From the NCBI GenBank assembly GCA_002405915.1, contig DHMS01000035.1:40066-88822 (forward strand): a stretch of 48,757 nucleotides of DNA, read 5' to 3'. The DNA is from Christensenella sp. UBA4636 (GTDB lineage: Bacteria > Bacillota > Clostridia > Christensenellales > Borkfalkiaceae). The notes under the pieces are model-generated. The model worked only from the letters and a program-made list of their open reading frames with translations, was not told where the DNA came from and searched no databases. Both the position numbers and the translations under genes were made by a program. Position 1 is the stretch's first letter, and the number at the start of each line of letters is the position of its first letter. Below are positions 1 through 7,949 of the stretch, piece by piece.

Positions 1-144
1 GCCGTTTACGGTTCGGTTTTTGCAAGGCAAACGACCGAAATAGTACTTTGGCGTACATTGATGGGAGTTTAACACGGCAAAAACCGATTTATTGCCGCAA
101 AAATATTGAGTAGATGAAGAACGCAATCCCTACCTATTTTTCGT

Positions 145-1548
145 TTACTTAGCTTTTCTTTCAAACACGGCAAGGGATTCTACGTTGGAAGTTTGCGCGA
201 ACATGTCGTATAAGCGCAAACGCTTTATCTCGTACGCGCCGTTTTCTACGTTGCCGTTGACTATTTTGCCGTTTTCTTGTTTTAGGGTACCTATCAAAAG
301 CCCCGCGTCGCGCGCTAAGGTCGTGGGCGAACACGAAACGTAAATTATGCGCTCTGGAAGAGAGGATAGAACGGAAGAAATAACGGAACCGTCAACGCCT
401 TTTCGGGGCGGGTCGAGAACTAAAAGCGTTTCGCTGCCGTTCGCCTTTTCTTCGGCTAAAATCTTAGGCAACGCCTCTTCGCATGGAGCGCAGACCGGGA
501 ACATATTGCTTATGCCGTTGTCCTTTTTCAATTTTTCGGCGGCAAGCGAAGCTTCCTTTACAATCTCAATGCCGTAAGCCTTTTTCGCGTGGCGAGAAAG
601 CATCGAAGTCATAACGCCCGCGCCGCTGTAACCGTCGATTACGACGGTGTTTTCTTTTACGTCGCCAAGGCTCACAACGTCCTCGTAAATTTTGCGTTTC
701 ACCTCGTTGTTGACTTGCATAAACGAATACGTGCCGACTTCGTACTTTACGCCCTCTTCGCAAATTCTTATAAACCCGCTTCCGTAAAGCACTTCGCTTT
801 TATCGCCTAAAATAACATTGGAAGAAGAGTCGTTTATGTTCCTTACAACGCTTATTTTTTCGCCGAATTCTTCAATAAGTCCGTCTATAAGTCGATTAAC
901 GCAATTTATCTTGCCGCTTTTAGTGACGAGCGTAAAGAGATATTCGCCATCATAGCACCTTACGACAATGTGCCTTAAAAGCCCTTTTTTAGTAGCTTCG
1001 TCATACGCGGAAAGGTCGTTTTCTTGTAAAAACTTTTTGAAAAACGCTATTATCTTTTTAGCCCCGCCCGCTTGAATGGCGCACTCGTCGGTCGGCACCA
1101 CGTCGTGAGAATTGCTTCTGAAAAACCCTAAAACAACTTTGCCGTTAACCGTTCTTACCGGCAGTTGCAGCTTATTCCGATATCCGTACGGCGCGGACGG
1201 AAAAACGCTTTCCACTTCCGTCTCGATATGCGCAATCTTTTTGAAGCAGTTTTTTACGTTTTCGCTCTTGATTTTGAGTTGTTCGGAATACTTAATATGT
1301 TGAAGATTGCACCCGCCGCACTTAGAAAAAACGGGGCAACGCGGCTCCGTTCTCTTTTCGCTTTTTTCCAAAATCTCTTCGACTTTTCCGAAAGCGATAT
1401 TGCCTTTTACCTTTAAAATTTTATAGGTTATCTTCTCGCCTTTTATAGCGTACGGCACGAAAACGCTTCCTCCTTCCGCGTGAATCACGCCTTCGCCTTC
1501 ACTACCGTAAGAATCGACAAAACCCGTCAATAAGTCGTTTTTCTTCAT
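145..1548 (-). CDS. rlmD: 23S rRNA (uracil-5-)-methyltransferase, RlmD/RumA family
   Basis: A 467-residue SAM-dependent methyltransferase that makes 5-methyluridine in 23S rRNA. Visible in order: an N-terminal TRAM-like beta domain (about residues 1-60), an iron-sulfur cysteine cluster CPVFSKCGGC near residue 70, a SAM-binding motif VIDGYSGAGV, an LVLDPPRKG motif, and the catalytic cysteine in YVSCSPTTLARD near the C-terminus. Length fits the family. ATG at 1548 is chosen over an upstream TTG at 1578 because it starts the TRAM domain directly and leaves a clean gap to the gene before it; the ribosome site (CGGAAA) is weak. It is the last gene of a leftward run with 1595-2110, 2107-2742 and 2764-3663. 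Which uracil is modified (U1939-like, U747-like or both) cannot be told from sequence. Confidence 0.9.
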   Translation of the reverse strand: MKKNDLLTGFVDSYGSEGEGVIHAEGGSVFVPYAIKGEKITYKILKVKGNIAFGKVEEILEKSEKRTEPRCPVFSKCGGCNLQHIKYSEQLKIKSENVKNCFKKIAHIETEVESVFPSAPYGYRNKLQLPVRTVNGKVVLGFFRSNSHDVVPTDECAIQAGGAKKIIAFFKKFLQENDLSAYDEATKKGLLRHIVVRCYDGEYLFTLVTKSGKINCVNRLIDGLIEEFGEKISVVRNINDSSSNVILGDKSEVLYGSGFIRICEEGVKYEVGTYSFMQVNNEVKRKIYEDVVSLGDVKENTVVIDGYSGAGVMTSMLSRHAKKAYGIEIVKEASLAAEKLKKDNGISNMFPVCAPCEEALPKILAEEKANGSETLLVLDPPRKGVDGSVISSVLSSLPERIIYVSCSPTTLARDAGLLIGTLKQENGKIVNGNVENGAYEIKRLRLYDMFAQTSNVESLAVFERKAK

Positions 1549-1594
1549 GTTTTTCCGATTAAAAAGTGCAGAATGCAACTTTCGATAAAATCTT

Positions 1595-2110
1595 TTATAG
1601 CTTTAATCTTGAAATTATCTCGTCGGTTTTCTTTTGAAAAAGCCCGAAAAGATAGTCGTACGCGACAAAGAACACCGCCCCGCCGATAATAATTATCGGC
1701 ACGATATGCTTCTCTACAAATTCGTTTCCGCCGATCGTGAAATCGGTTAAAAAGAACGTCAAAAGACACGCGCCCACAAACCAGACGTCTTTTACAATAA
1801 CGGCTAAAATTTTGTTTATCTTTTTATCTTCGACAAACCGATTGACAATCGGGTGAAGCCCGCAAAACGCCGCAAACGGCAAAACCGCTTCGAACTTAAA
1901 TCCCGTGAGCAAAAGCGCAAGAATCGCCGACGCCAAATACGATAAAATCGCGCCGAGATACGTTCTTTTTGCAAGCGGAATCATTATAGTAAGGCTTGCC
2001 ATAAACGCCGCCGAAAGCGATAACACGGGGAAAAATTCGCCTATTATCAAAAATACCGTCGCGAGAGCCGTGGTAACCGCGGAATACGCGACTACGCGTG
2101 ACGGCTTCAT
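1595..2110 (-). CDS. small polytopic membrane protein
   Basis: A 171-residue protein with four or five hydrophobic segments (for example VTTALATVFLIIGEFFPV and LSYLASAILALLLTGF) and a charged C-terminus. No family is recognised with confidence; the glycine-rich hydrophobic segments recall small integral membrane proteins of transporter S-component type, but that is a guess. The ATG at 2110 overlaps the stop of the J-domain gene by 4 nt (ATGA) and has no ribosome site of its own, so translation is probably coupled to that gene. That coupling suggests a shared job with the J-domain and DUF5685 proteins at the membrane. Confidence 0.7.
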   Translation of the reverse strand: MKPSRVVAYSAVTTALATVFLIIGEFFPVLSLSAAFMASLTIMIPLAKRTYLGAILSYLASAILALLLTGFKFEAVLPFAAFCGLHPIVNRFVEDKKINKILAVIVKDVWFVGACLLTFFLTDFTIGGNEFVEKHIVPIIIIGGAVFFVAYDYLFGLFQKKTDEIISRLKL

Positions 2111-2742
2111 CGGCAGCTGCTGTTGCAACAGCAATTCAAAAGCATGTTGCACCACAAAAGTTGACAGCAGTAAGACAAGCAGCTATCCCCGCCCATCTGA
2201 GGCTCCCCGTCGCCGTAATCCACGCTGCCGCGCCCGCTTCCGCCTCTTGAACCAGACCTGTTCCAATCGGGGTCGGCTTTTCTGCCCGCGCCCTCAATCT
2301 TTTTGACGAGCTTATCGTAAGTAGTTTTGTATTTTTCGTTGCTCGGGTCAAGATTTTTCGCGATTTCAAGCTGTTTTTTGCTCTCGTTCATCCAGTTTTT
2401 CTGATAGAACACGACCGCTTGCAAATAATGCCATTCGGCGGGGCGTTCGTTAAAACTGTCCAAAAGTTCCTGAGCCTTTGTTAAATCGTTAGCCTTAATC
2501 GCCGCGTCCACCTCTTTATAAAGGCTCGCGTTGTCGCCGGCGGAATGTTCTTTCCGAAACGAAGAAACTTCTTCGTACGCCGCGTCAAGCTCGGTAAGCT
2601 TTCTTGCAGCTTCGTTCCCGGCTTCTCCGTCTAAAAAACTTTCTTCCCGATACTTTTTGCGTAAAGCAAAATACGCCTCGGAAAGTTCTCTGTCCGTGCA
2701 GTATTCGTCAACGCCTAATATTTTGTAACTGTCCTTTATCAT
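2107..2742 (-). CDS. J-domain-like protein with TPR and cysteine-rich tail
   Basis: A 211-residue protein. Residues 1-65 resemble a J domain (SYKILGVDEYCTDRELSEAY, then helix III ending in DAAYEEV), but the diagnostic HPD tripeptide is absent (the loop reads REESFLDGEAG), so stimulation of DnaK is doubtful. Residues 70-140 form TPR-like helices (AQELLDSF, WHYLQAVVFYQKNW). The C-terminus is low-complexity Gly/Ser followed by a dense cysteine cluster (CLSYCCQLLWCNMLLNCCC). The ATG at 2742 follows a strong GAGGAG; the upstream ATG lacks one. Pairing with a DUF5685 gene is a recurrent clostridial arrangement. The cysteine tail could bind metal or be lipidated; neither is shown. Confidence 0.8.
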   Translation of the reverse strand: MIKDSYKILGVDEYCTDRELSEAYFALRKKYREESFLDGEAGNEAARKLTELDAAYEEVSSFRKEHSAGDNASLYKEVDAAIKANDLTKAQELLDSFNERPAEWHYLQAVVFYQKNWMNESKKQLEIAKNLDPSNEKYKTTYDKLVKKIEGAGRKADPDWNRSGSRGGSGRGSVDYGDGEPQMGGDSCLSYCCQLLWCNMLLNCCCNSSCR

Positions 2743-2763
2743 TTTTCTGCTCCTCGGCAAACG

Positions 2764-3663
2764 CTACTTTACGGCTTCTTCCTTTTCTTTGCCGTCCGCT
2801 TTGCCTTTCGAGTTGAATTTTTCGAATTTATTTTTTAAAACGCGTTTGTACGCCGCGGGAATCCCGCGTAGCAAAATGTTTTTCACGAGGTCGCCGTTAA
2901 AATAAAATTTTATCTTCCCCGCTTCTTCCGCAATCGTCGAAAACACCGAAGAAAATATAAAATCGACCTCTTTAAAATACTTTTCGGCAAAAACCTTAAA
3001 CTCCGTTTCGCCGTAAGCCGTAACGAAAAGATTGTAATTTTTCTTTTTTACGTCCTTTTCGAAATCGTCGAGCGCGTCGATTAAGTAAATCCACTTGCCT
3101 ATCGCGTAAAAAAGTTTATGCGTGCTTTCCGTCGCGTATTCGCCGAACACCTCGTCGGAAAGCTTAGCGAGCAGTTCCGCAAACGGGTCGCACACCATGT
3201 CTACGCTCTTTTCGCCGTTTTTCTCCTTTTCCGATAACAATTCGTACCCCTCTTTCACGATTTTCTCAATCTCGGGATACTTCCTTTTAGCTTTTTTATA
3301 CCCGCCTCCGATTAAAAGCCCCTTTAGCCGACCTTTGCCCGAATCGTAAACGTCGTCTTTAACCTTGTATTCCGCTAAAATAACGTTGACGGCGGCAAGT
3401 TTTTCGGTGAGCGTATCGCGCGAAGCTATCGGGCGCGACTTTATCGGGTGCGCGATACAGCGTTCCCTCTTAATTTTAACGTCCGCGTTGCACACGTTAT
3501 GCGCCACGGCGGACAAAAAGGCTATGTCGTACGTCAGGCTCATTCTCGAAAGTTGAGAACATGACGAGCCTATCGCCTTGCAAACGCCGCAATATAAAGC
3601 TTTATAGAGCGTATCGTCTTTCACGAAGAGATACGGCGTATCGGGCTGAACGTAACCGAACAT
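2764..3663 (-). CDS. DUF5685 family protein
   Basis: A 299-residue protein whose N-terminus (MFGYVQPDTPYLFVKDD, then YCGVCKAIG) is the signature of the DUF5685 family. Conserved cysteines include CGVCK near residue 33, a later cysteine near 58 and CIAHP near 90, suggesting metal binding. The rest is mostly helical with a basic C-terminus. Function is unknown in the family. First gene of the leftward operon, 21 nt before the J-domain gene, with GGAGAGG just before the ATG. A 16-bp palindrome lies between the putative promoter and the ribosome site. Confidence 0.85.
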   Translation of the reverse strand: MFGYVQPDTPYLFVKDDTLYKALYCGVCKAIGSSCSQLSRMSLTYDIAFLSAVAHNVCNADVKIKRERCIAHPIKSRPIASRDTLTEKLAAVNVILAEYKVKDDVYDSGKGRLKGLLIGGGYKKAKRKYPEIEKIVKEGYELLSEKEKNGEKSVDMVCDPFAELLAKLSDEVFGEYATESTHKLFYAIGKWIYLIDALDDFEKDVKKKNYNLFVTAYGETEFKVFAEKYFKEVDFIFSSVFSTIAEEAGKIKFYFNGDLVKNILLRGIPAAYKRVLKNKFEKFNSKGKADGKEKEEAVK

Positions 3664-3675
3664 AACCTCTCCTAT

Positions 3676-3696
3676 AATCTTAAATAAGATTGTACC
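3676..3696 (-). promoter_or_regulatory. palindrome and -10 box upstream of DUF5685 operon
   Basis: On the minus strand a TACAAT -10-like box is followed directly by the perfect palindrome AATCTTATTTAAGATT, then GGAGAGG and the start codon. The -35 region is poor. The palindrome could be an operator. The 268-nt gap to 3932 otherwise holds only the terminator of the upstream gene. Confidence 0.35.
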
Positions 3697-3849
3697 TTAT
3701 CGACCTAAAAAACAAATAAACTTTTTAACGCTTTTCTAAAAAACGTTGAAAAACCATCGAAAAAAACCGTCAAAAAAGCTCACAAAAACGCATGCGGTTT
3801 TAGCGTAAATTCACGCCGAAACAAACAAAAATCATGAAAAACCGAGCCA

Positions 3850-3891
3850 CAAAAAAGTTATAGCCCGCAAAGCTCAAAAGCAAAGCGGGCT
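3850..3891 (-). terminator. intrinsic terminator after P-loop gene
   Basis: On the minus strand a 7-bp stem AGCCCGC/GCGGGCT (3862-3868 with 3885-3891) is followed by ATAACTTTTTTG. It lies 40 nt after the stop of the gene at 3932-4342. Confidence 0.6.
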
Positions 3892-3931
3892 TTTACCGAT
3901 TTTTAGCCGATTTTGTTATCCCGTAAAGCGA

Positions 3932-4342
3932 TTATCTTGCGTAAGCTTTAGCGAATTCGGGCAAATCCTTTTTGTCCATACTTACGGTAAGCACAGCCTT
4001 GAAGTTATATTCTTTTTCAAGCTTTTCAAGATCCTCGATAATCGCTTTAAAATCTTCTTCCTTGCCGCCGATAATGCGGAACAAGCCGTCAATGAATAAG
4101 TACTCTATATCCGCATTGCCCGCGAACAAGCCCTTAATAAAGCCTCTGAAGCAGTTGGCGCAACAAACTTCGTATTCGTTCGCATAGAGAACGCGGACCT
4201 TAAAGTTAATGCCGGTCGTTTCGAATTTATTGTCCGTAATGAACACTATATCGCCTTTGGCGACTTCGACCGATTTAGCCGCTTCATCAAGAATAAGTTT
4301 GGTTTTTCCCGTGCCTTTCGTGCCACAAATCAAAGAAATCAT
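3932..4342 (-). CDS. small P-loop nucleotide-binding protein
   Basis: A 136-residue protein starting with a Walker A motif GTKGTGKTK at residues 7-15 and a hydrophobic Walker B-like strand ending in D (IEYLFIDGLFRI) near residue 80. It is essentially a single minimal NTPase domain; small Clostridia proteins of this kind are often annotated as ATP-binding or PilT-like without known role. Three cysteines in a row of helices (CCANCFRG) near residue 60 are unusual. It has its own GGAGG ribosome site and its own terminator, so it appears monocistronic. Confidence 0.75.
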   Translation of the reverse strand: MISLICGTKGTGKTKLILDEAAKSVEVAKGDIVFITDNKFETTGINFKVRVLYANEYEVCCANCFRGFIKGLFAGNADIEYLFIDGLFRIIGGKEEDFKAIIEDLEKLEKEYNFKAVLTVSMDKKDLPEFAKAYAR

Positions 4343-4353
4343 ATAAACCTCCG

Positions 4354-4368
4354 AGAACGATTTCGTTC
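4354..4368. promoter_or_regulatory. leader palindrome before P-loop gene
   Basis: GAACGA and TCGTTC flank two bases, forming a compact inverted repeat just upstream of the GGAGG of the P-loop gene, with TATATAA-like sequence behind it on the minus strand. It could be an operator or a leader hairpin. Confidence 0.3.
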
Positions 4369-4514
4369 GTACTTATATAATAACTTATTTTTGCGGAAAT
4401 TTCAAGGCTTTTAGCGAAAATTTCACACACTTTTTATAAAATATTTTTTACTTTTTGTTTTTCGCCCCGTTTGCACCCGGTTTTCACCCGAAAAACTTTG
4501 TTTCGAGCCAAAAA

Positions 4515-5585
4515 TTACTCTTCTTCACCGCTTAACTTAGCCTCTCTGTCGGCGATGGACAAAGCTTCTATCATCTCGTCCATATCGCCCGCCAAAAATT
4601 CTTCGAGGTTGTAAACGGTTTTGTTAATTCTGTGGTCGGTAACTCTGCCTTGCGGAAAGTTATACGTGCGTATCCTCTCCGACCTATCGCCCGTGCCTAC
4701 CTGGTTTTTGCGGTTTTCGGAATACTCCGCACGATATTTTTGGTTGTAATAATCGTAAAGGCGGCTCTTCATAACCTTCATCGCCTTTTCGCGGTTCTTA
4801 ATCTGGCTACGCTCGTCCTGACAATTAACGACTATGCCCGTCGGAATATGCACCATTCTTATGCACGATTCCGTCTTGTTGATATGTTGTCCGCCCGCGC
4901 CCGAAGAACGGCACGTTTCGATAATAAGGTCCTTTTCTTCGATGTTGACTTCCACGTCCTCAACCTCTGGCAGCACCGCGACGGTAGCGGTCGATGTGTG
5001 TATGCGCCCTTGCGATTCCGTTTCGGGCACCCTTTGCACCCTATGCACGCCGCTTTCGTATTTAAGCTTGGAATAAACGCCTTTGCCGCCAACCGAAAAA
5101 GTAACTTCCTTTACGCCGCCAAGTTCGGTGTTGTTCGAATCGATTTCTTCCGTTTTGAAGCGGTGGCGTTCGGCGTATTTTACGTACATTCTGTAAAGTT
5201 CGTACGCAAACAAAGCCGCTTCTTCGCCGCCCGCGCCCGCGCGGATTTCAAGAATAACGTTCTTGTCGTCGTTGGGGTCTTTGGGGATAAGCAGAACTTT
5301 GAGTTCGCCCTCTATCTCTTCGAGCTTTTTCTTACACGAAAGAATTTCTTCTTCGGTAAGCTCTTTCATCTCGGGGTCGGTTTCGGTTTTCAAAAGTTCT
5401 TCCGCGTCCGATTTTTCCTTTTCGACCGCCTTGTACTCCTTGTACTTTTCGACCGTTTCTTCCATATCGGCGCGTTCCTTTGCGTAAGCCTTCCATTCGT
5501 CCATTTTGCTAAGTACCGCGGGGTCGGCTAACAAATCGCTGAGTTTTTCGTACCTTAAAAGTATCGTTTCAAGTTTAGTTATCAC
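4515..5585 (-). CDS. prfA: peptide chain release factor 1 (RF1)
   Basis: A 356-residue class I release factor that reads UAA and UAG and triggers peptide release in the ribosomal A site. The catalytic GGQ is in SSGAGGQHINKTES near residue 230, the target of glutamine methylation by PrmC. RF1-type context is seen in RVPETESQGRIHTSTATVAV before it, and the C-terminal RTYNFPQGRVTDHRI is intact. Full length. The start overlaps the stop of the upstream DUF1385-PrmC gene by 4 nt, so modifier and substrate are translationally coupled. Confidence 0.97.
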   Translation of the reverse strand: MITKLETILLRYEKLSDLLADPAVLSKMDEWKAYAKERADMEETVEKYKEYKAVEKEKSDAEELLKTETDPEMKELTEEEILSCKKKLEEIEGELKVLLIPKDPNDDKNVILEIRAGAGGEEAALFAYELYRMYVKYAERHRFKTEEIDSNNTELGGVKEVTFSVGGKGVYSKLKYESGVHRVQRVPETESQGRIHTSTATVAVLPEVEDVEVNIEEKDLIIETCRSSGAGGQHINKTESCIRMVHIPTGIVVNCQDERSQIKNREKAMKVMKSRLYDYYNQKYRAEYSENRKNQVGTGDRSERIRTYNFPQGRVTDHRINKTVYNLEEFLAGDMDEMIEALSIADREAKLSGEEE

Positions 5586-7375
5586 TTTAATTCCGCCTTG
5601 ATTATTCTTTCTTTGCCCTCTAAATCTTTTATGACTTCCACTTTATAAAAGTCGGTCAATAAGCCCGTTATCGCCGCGCTTTGCTCATACCCGCACTCTA
5701 AAAACAGTTTGCCGTTTTCGTTTAAAAAGTCCTTTGCTTTCTCCGCTATCACGCGGTAAAATTTTAGTCCGTCCTCTCCGCCGTAAAGGGCCATATTCGG
5801 TTCGAACGTAACTTCTTTTTGCAGCGTTTTCATGTCTTTTTCCGAAATATACGGCGGGTTGGAAATAATAACGTCGAATTTTCCTCTAATGCTTTCAAAC
5901 ATATCGCTTTCGATAAACGTAACGTTCGCGCCCAAGCTTTCGGCGTTTTTCTTCGCGGTAGATAAAGCCGCCGCGGAAATATCGCTTGCGTAAACTTCCG
6001 CATTGCTTTCCTTAGCAATGGTTACGGCAATCGCGCCGCTTCCCGCACATAAGTCAAGCACCTCGTCGCCGTCCTTTATGACTTTCAACGCGTTTTCTAC
6101 AAGTTCCTCCGTTTCGGGGCGAGGAATAAGCACAGACTCGTCCACGAAAAACTCTCTCCCGTAAAAATCCGCGCTTCCCGTAACATACCAAAGCGGCTTG
6201 CCCGTAAGCCTTTCTTCAACCTCTCTTTCAATTTTTTCGACGACCGACGGCGAAAGATTTTCTTTGCACGCGCTTACTTCCGAACGTTTTTTGCCGGTCG
6301 CGAGCGCGACGAGCCATTCGGCTTCCGCCTCTTCTTCAATTCCGCCCGCTTTAAGTTTTTCCTTTACTTCTTCAACAAGCTTATCGCACGCTTTCGCCGT
6401 TACGAATTTTCTTGGCGGTATGCTTTCGTCTTTGTCCATTTCAAGCACGGTGTTAAAGGACGTTATCGCAACCTCTATCATTCCGTCGTCCGGTTCGCGC
6501 GTCGTTATGAGCTGCAATAGTAGTCCGGGGGCTTTAAACACGTACAAAAGCGGAAAATCGCTTTTGGCAAGGAGTTTTAGCACCTCGTAAGAAATCCCCG
6601 CCACGATTGGCAATAAAGCTATTTTGACAAGCACTCTTAAAACGCCCGTCACGTTAAAACCTTTCCCCGTCAAAAACACGTTCGCGACCGAAAAAACGAG
6701 AATACTTATAAACATAACGAGAAACATGAAAGTCGTTCCGCAACGGTCGTGTACGCGCGAACAAGTGCGCACGTTTTCAACCGTGAGCGGCAAACCGCGC
6801 TCGTAACACGTTATGGTTTTATGTTCCGCGCCGTGGTACATATACGTCCGCCTTATGTCCCTCATAAGAGAAGTCAAGAGTATGTACCCGACGAAAATCG
6901 CCATTCTTATGCCGCCTTCGATAAGGTTGTACCATATCCCGGACTTTTCAAGCGAAGTCGCGTCCGAAATAAGGTTTGCCAAAAATTGCGGCAGAATAAC
7001 GAACAGTCCCACTGAGAGCGCAAGTCCCAACGCCACGCCTATAAACATAATAAGGTCGTAAACGTTTATCTTTAATTTTTCGGAAAGCCACTTTTCAAAC
7101 TTGCTCGGTTCCTCTTCTCCGTAAACGGAAGCCGAACGCATAAGTATTTTCGTACCCGTGACGAGAGAAGCGAAAAAGTTAATCGCCCCGCGCACGAACG
7201 GCACGCGGAAAATAAACGGTTTTTCCTTTACCGGTTTAAGCCTTTCCGTTTCCACGCGAATAACGCCGTCTGCGTCGCGCACGGAAGTCGCCATAGACTT
7301 TTCGCCGCGCATCATAACGCCTTCCAAAACGGCTTGCCCGCCTATATTCGTCCTAAACGGTTTTTTGTTTTTCAT
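5582..7375 (-). CDS. prmC: DUF1385-PrmC fusion (RF glutamine methyltransferase)
   Basis: A 597-residue two-part protein. Residues 1-300 are a DUF1385 (YqhQ-like) membrane protein: GGQAVLEGVMMRG at the N-terminus, several membrane helices (LIMFIGVALGLALSVGLFV and others) and the YHGAEHKTI-CYERG motif. Residues 310-597 are PrmC, which N5-methylates the glutamine of GGQ in RF1/RF2: a helical N-domain, SAM motif VLDLCAGSGAIAV, and catalytic NPPY (IISNPPYISEKD). These are usually two adjacent genes; here a single frame runs through both. ATG at 7375 follows GAGGT; an upstream in-frame extension has no ribosome site. Confidence 0.9.
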   Translation of the reverse strand: MKNKKPFRTNIGGQAVLEGVMMRGEKSMATSVRDADGVIRVETERLKPVKEKPFIFRVPFVRGAINFFASLVTGTKILMRSASVYGEEEPSKFEKWLSEKLKINVYDLIMFIGVALGLALSVGLFVILPQFLANLISDATSLEKSGIWYNLIEGGIRMAIFVGYILLTSLMRDIRRTYMYHGAEHKTITCYERGLPLTVENVRTCSRVHDRCGTTFMFLVMFISILVFSVANVFLTGKGFNVTGVLRVLVKIALLPIVAGISYEVLKLLAKSDFPLLYVFKAPGLLLQLITTREPDDGMIEVAITSFNTVLEMDKDESIPPRKFVTAKACDKLVEEVKEKLKAGGIEEEAEAEWLVALATGKKRSEVSACKENLSPSVVEKIEREVEERLTGKPLWYVTGSADFYGREFFVDESVLIPRPETEELVENALKVIKDGDEVLDLCAGSGAIAVTIAKESNAEVYASDISAAALSTAKKNAESLGANVTFIESDMFESIRGKFDVIISNPPYISEKDMKTLQKEVTFEPNMALYGGEDGLKFYRVIAEKAKDFLNENGKLFLECGYEQSAAITGLLTDFYKVEVIKDLEGKERIIKAELK

Positions 7376-7459
7376 TATATATAACCTCGTGTAATCTCGG
7401 CAATAAAAACTCGGCGCCCGAAGCAAAAAACCTCGGAACACGGAATAATTAGGAATTTA

Positions 7460-7492
7460 AGAAAAACAGCTCCAAGCAAAACCTTGAAGCTG
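7460..7492 (-). terminator. intrinsic terminator of rpmE
   Basis: Minus strand: 10-bp stem CAGCTTCAAG/CTTGGAGCTG with a short loop (7483-7492 with 7467-7476), then TTTTTCTT. It separates rpmE from the DUF1385-PrmC gene, although read-through remains possible. Confidence 0.85.
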
Positions 7493-7503
7493 CGCGACGG
7501 CAA

Positions 7504-7707
7504 TTACATACCGTATCTTTTCTTGAACTTATCAACACGTCCGCCGGTATCGACAAGCTTCTGCTTGCCGGTAAAGAAAGGATGACATTTGGAACAGATA
7601 TCTACTTTGATAACGTCAACGTCCTTAGTAGTTCCGGTTTCAAAGGTCTCACCGCAAGCGCATTGCACCTTAACTATCTTGTAATTAGGATGAATGTTCT
7701 CCTTCAT
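7504..7707 (-). CDS. rpmE: 50S ribosomal protein L31
   Basis: A 67-residue zinc-type L31 of the large ribosomal subunit: KENIHPNY at the N-terminus, zinc ligands CACG near residue 16 and CSKCHPFFTG near residue 37, then the basic C-terminus VDKFKKRYGM. ATG at 7707 follows GAGGTG at good distance; a GTG three codons upstream lies inside that ribosome site. Own promoter and terminator. Its place before prmC and prfA is a conserved clostridial order. Confidence 0.97.
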   Translation of the reverse strand: MKENIHPNYKIVKVQCACGETFETGTTKDVDVIKVDICSKCHPFFTGKQKLVDTGGRVDKFKKRYGM

Positions 7708-7760
7708 ATTAAGCACCTCGTTTTAATTGTTACATCGCTTTTTTTACGATGCCGTATGAT

Positions 7761-7789
7761 ATTATATTATAGATTTCGATATAAGTCAA
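7761..7789 (-). promoter_or_regulatory. sigma-A promoter of rpmE
   Basis: Minus strand: TTGACT (7784-7789), exactly 17-nt spacer, TATAAT (7761-7766). Confidence 0.85.
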
Positions 7790-7880
7790 CGATTTTTCGC
7801 CTTTTTTTTGTTTTTGTTCTTCGTTTTTAGTACCTTTAATCCTCTTTTGCCCTTTTTAAAAAAGTTTTTGCTAAAAACAC

Positions 7881-7909
7881 TTGATTATTTTCGCGCAATA
7901 TACTATACT
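7881..7909 (+). promoter_or_regulatory. sigma-A promoter of the dehydrogenase gene
   Basis: TTGATT (7881-7886), 17-nt spacer, TATACT (7904-7909), about 40 nt before the start codon. Divergent from the rpmE promoter. Confidence 0.7.
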
Positions 7910-7949
7910 TTATAGGAAAGACGATTTTTCCGGTCTTTCGGGAGTAACT

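Noticed and set aside
4632..5531. Long plus-strand open frame of 299 codons
   Set aside because: Antisense to prfA with no ribosome site and biased composition; a shadow frame.
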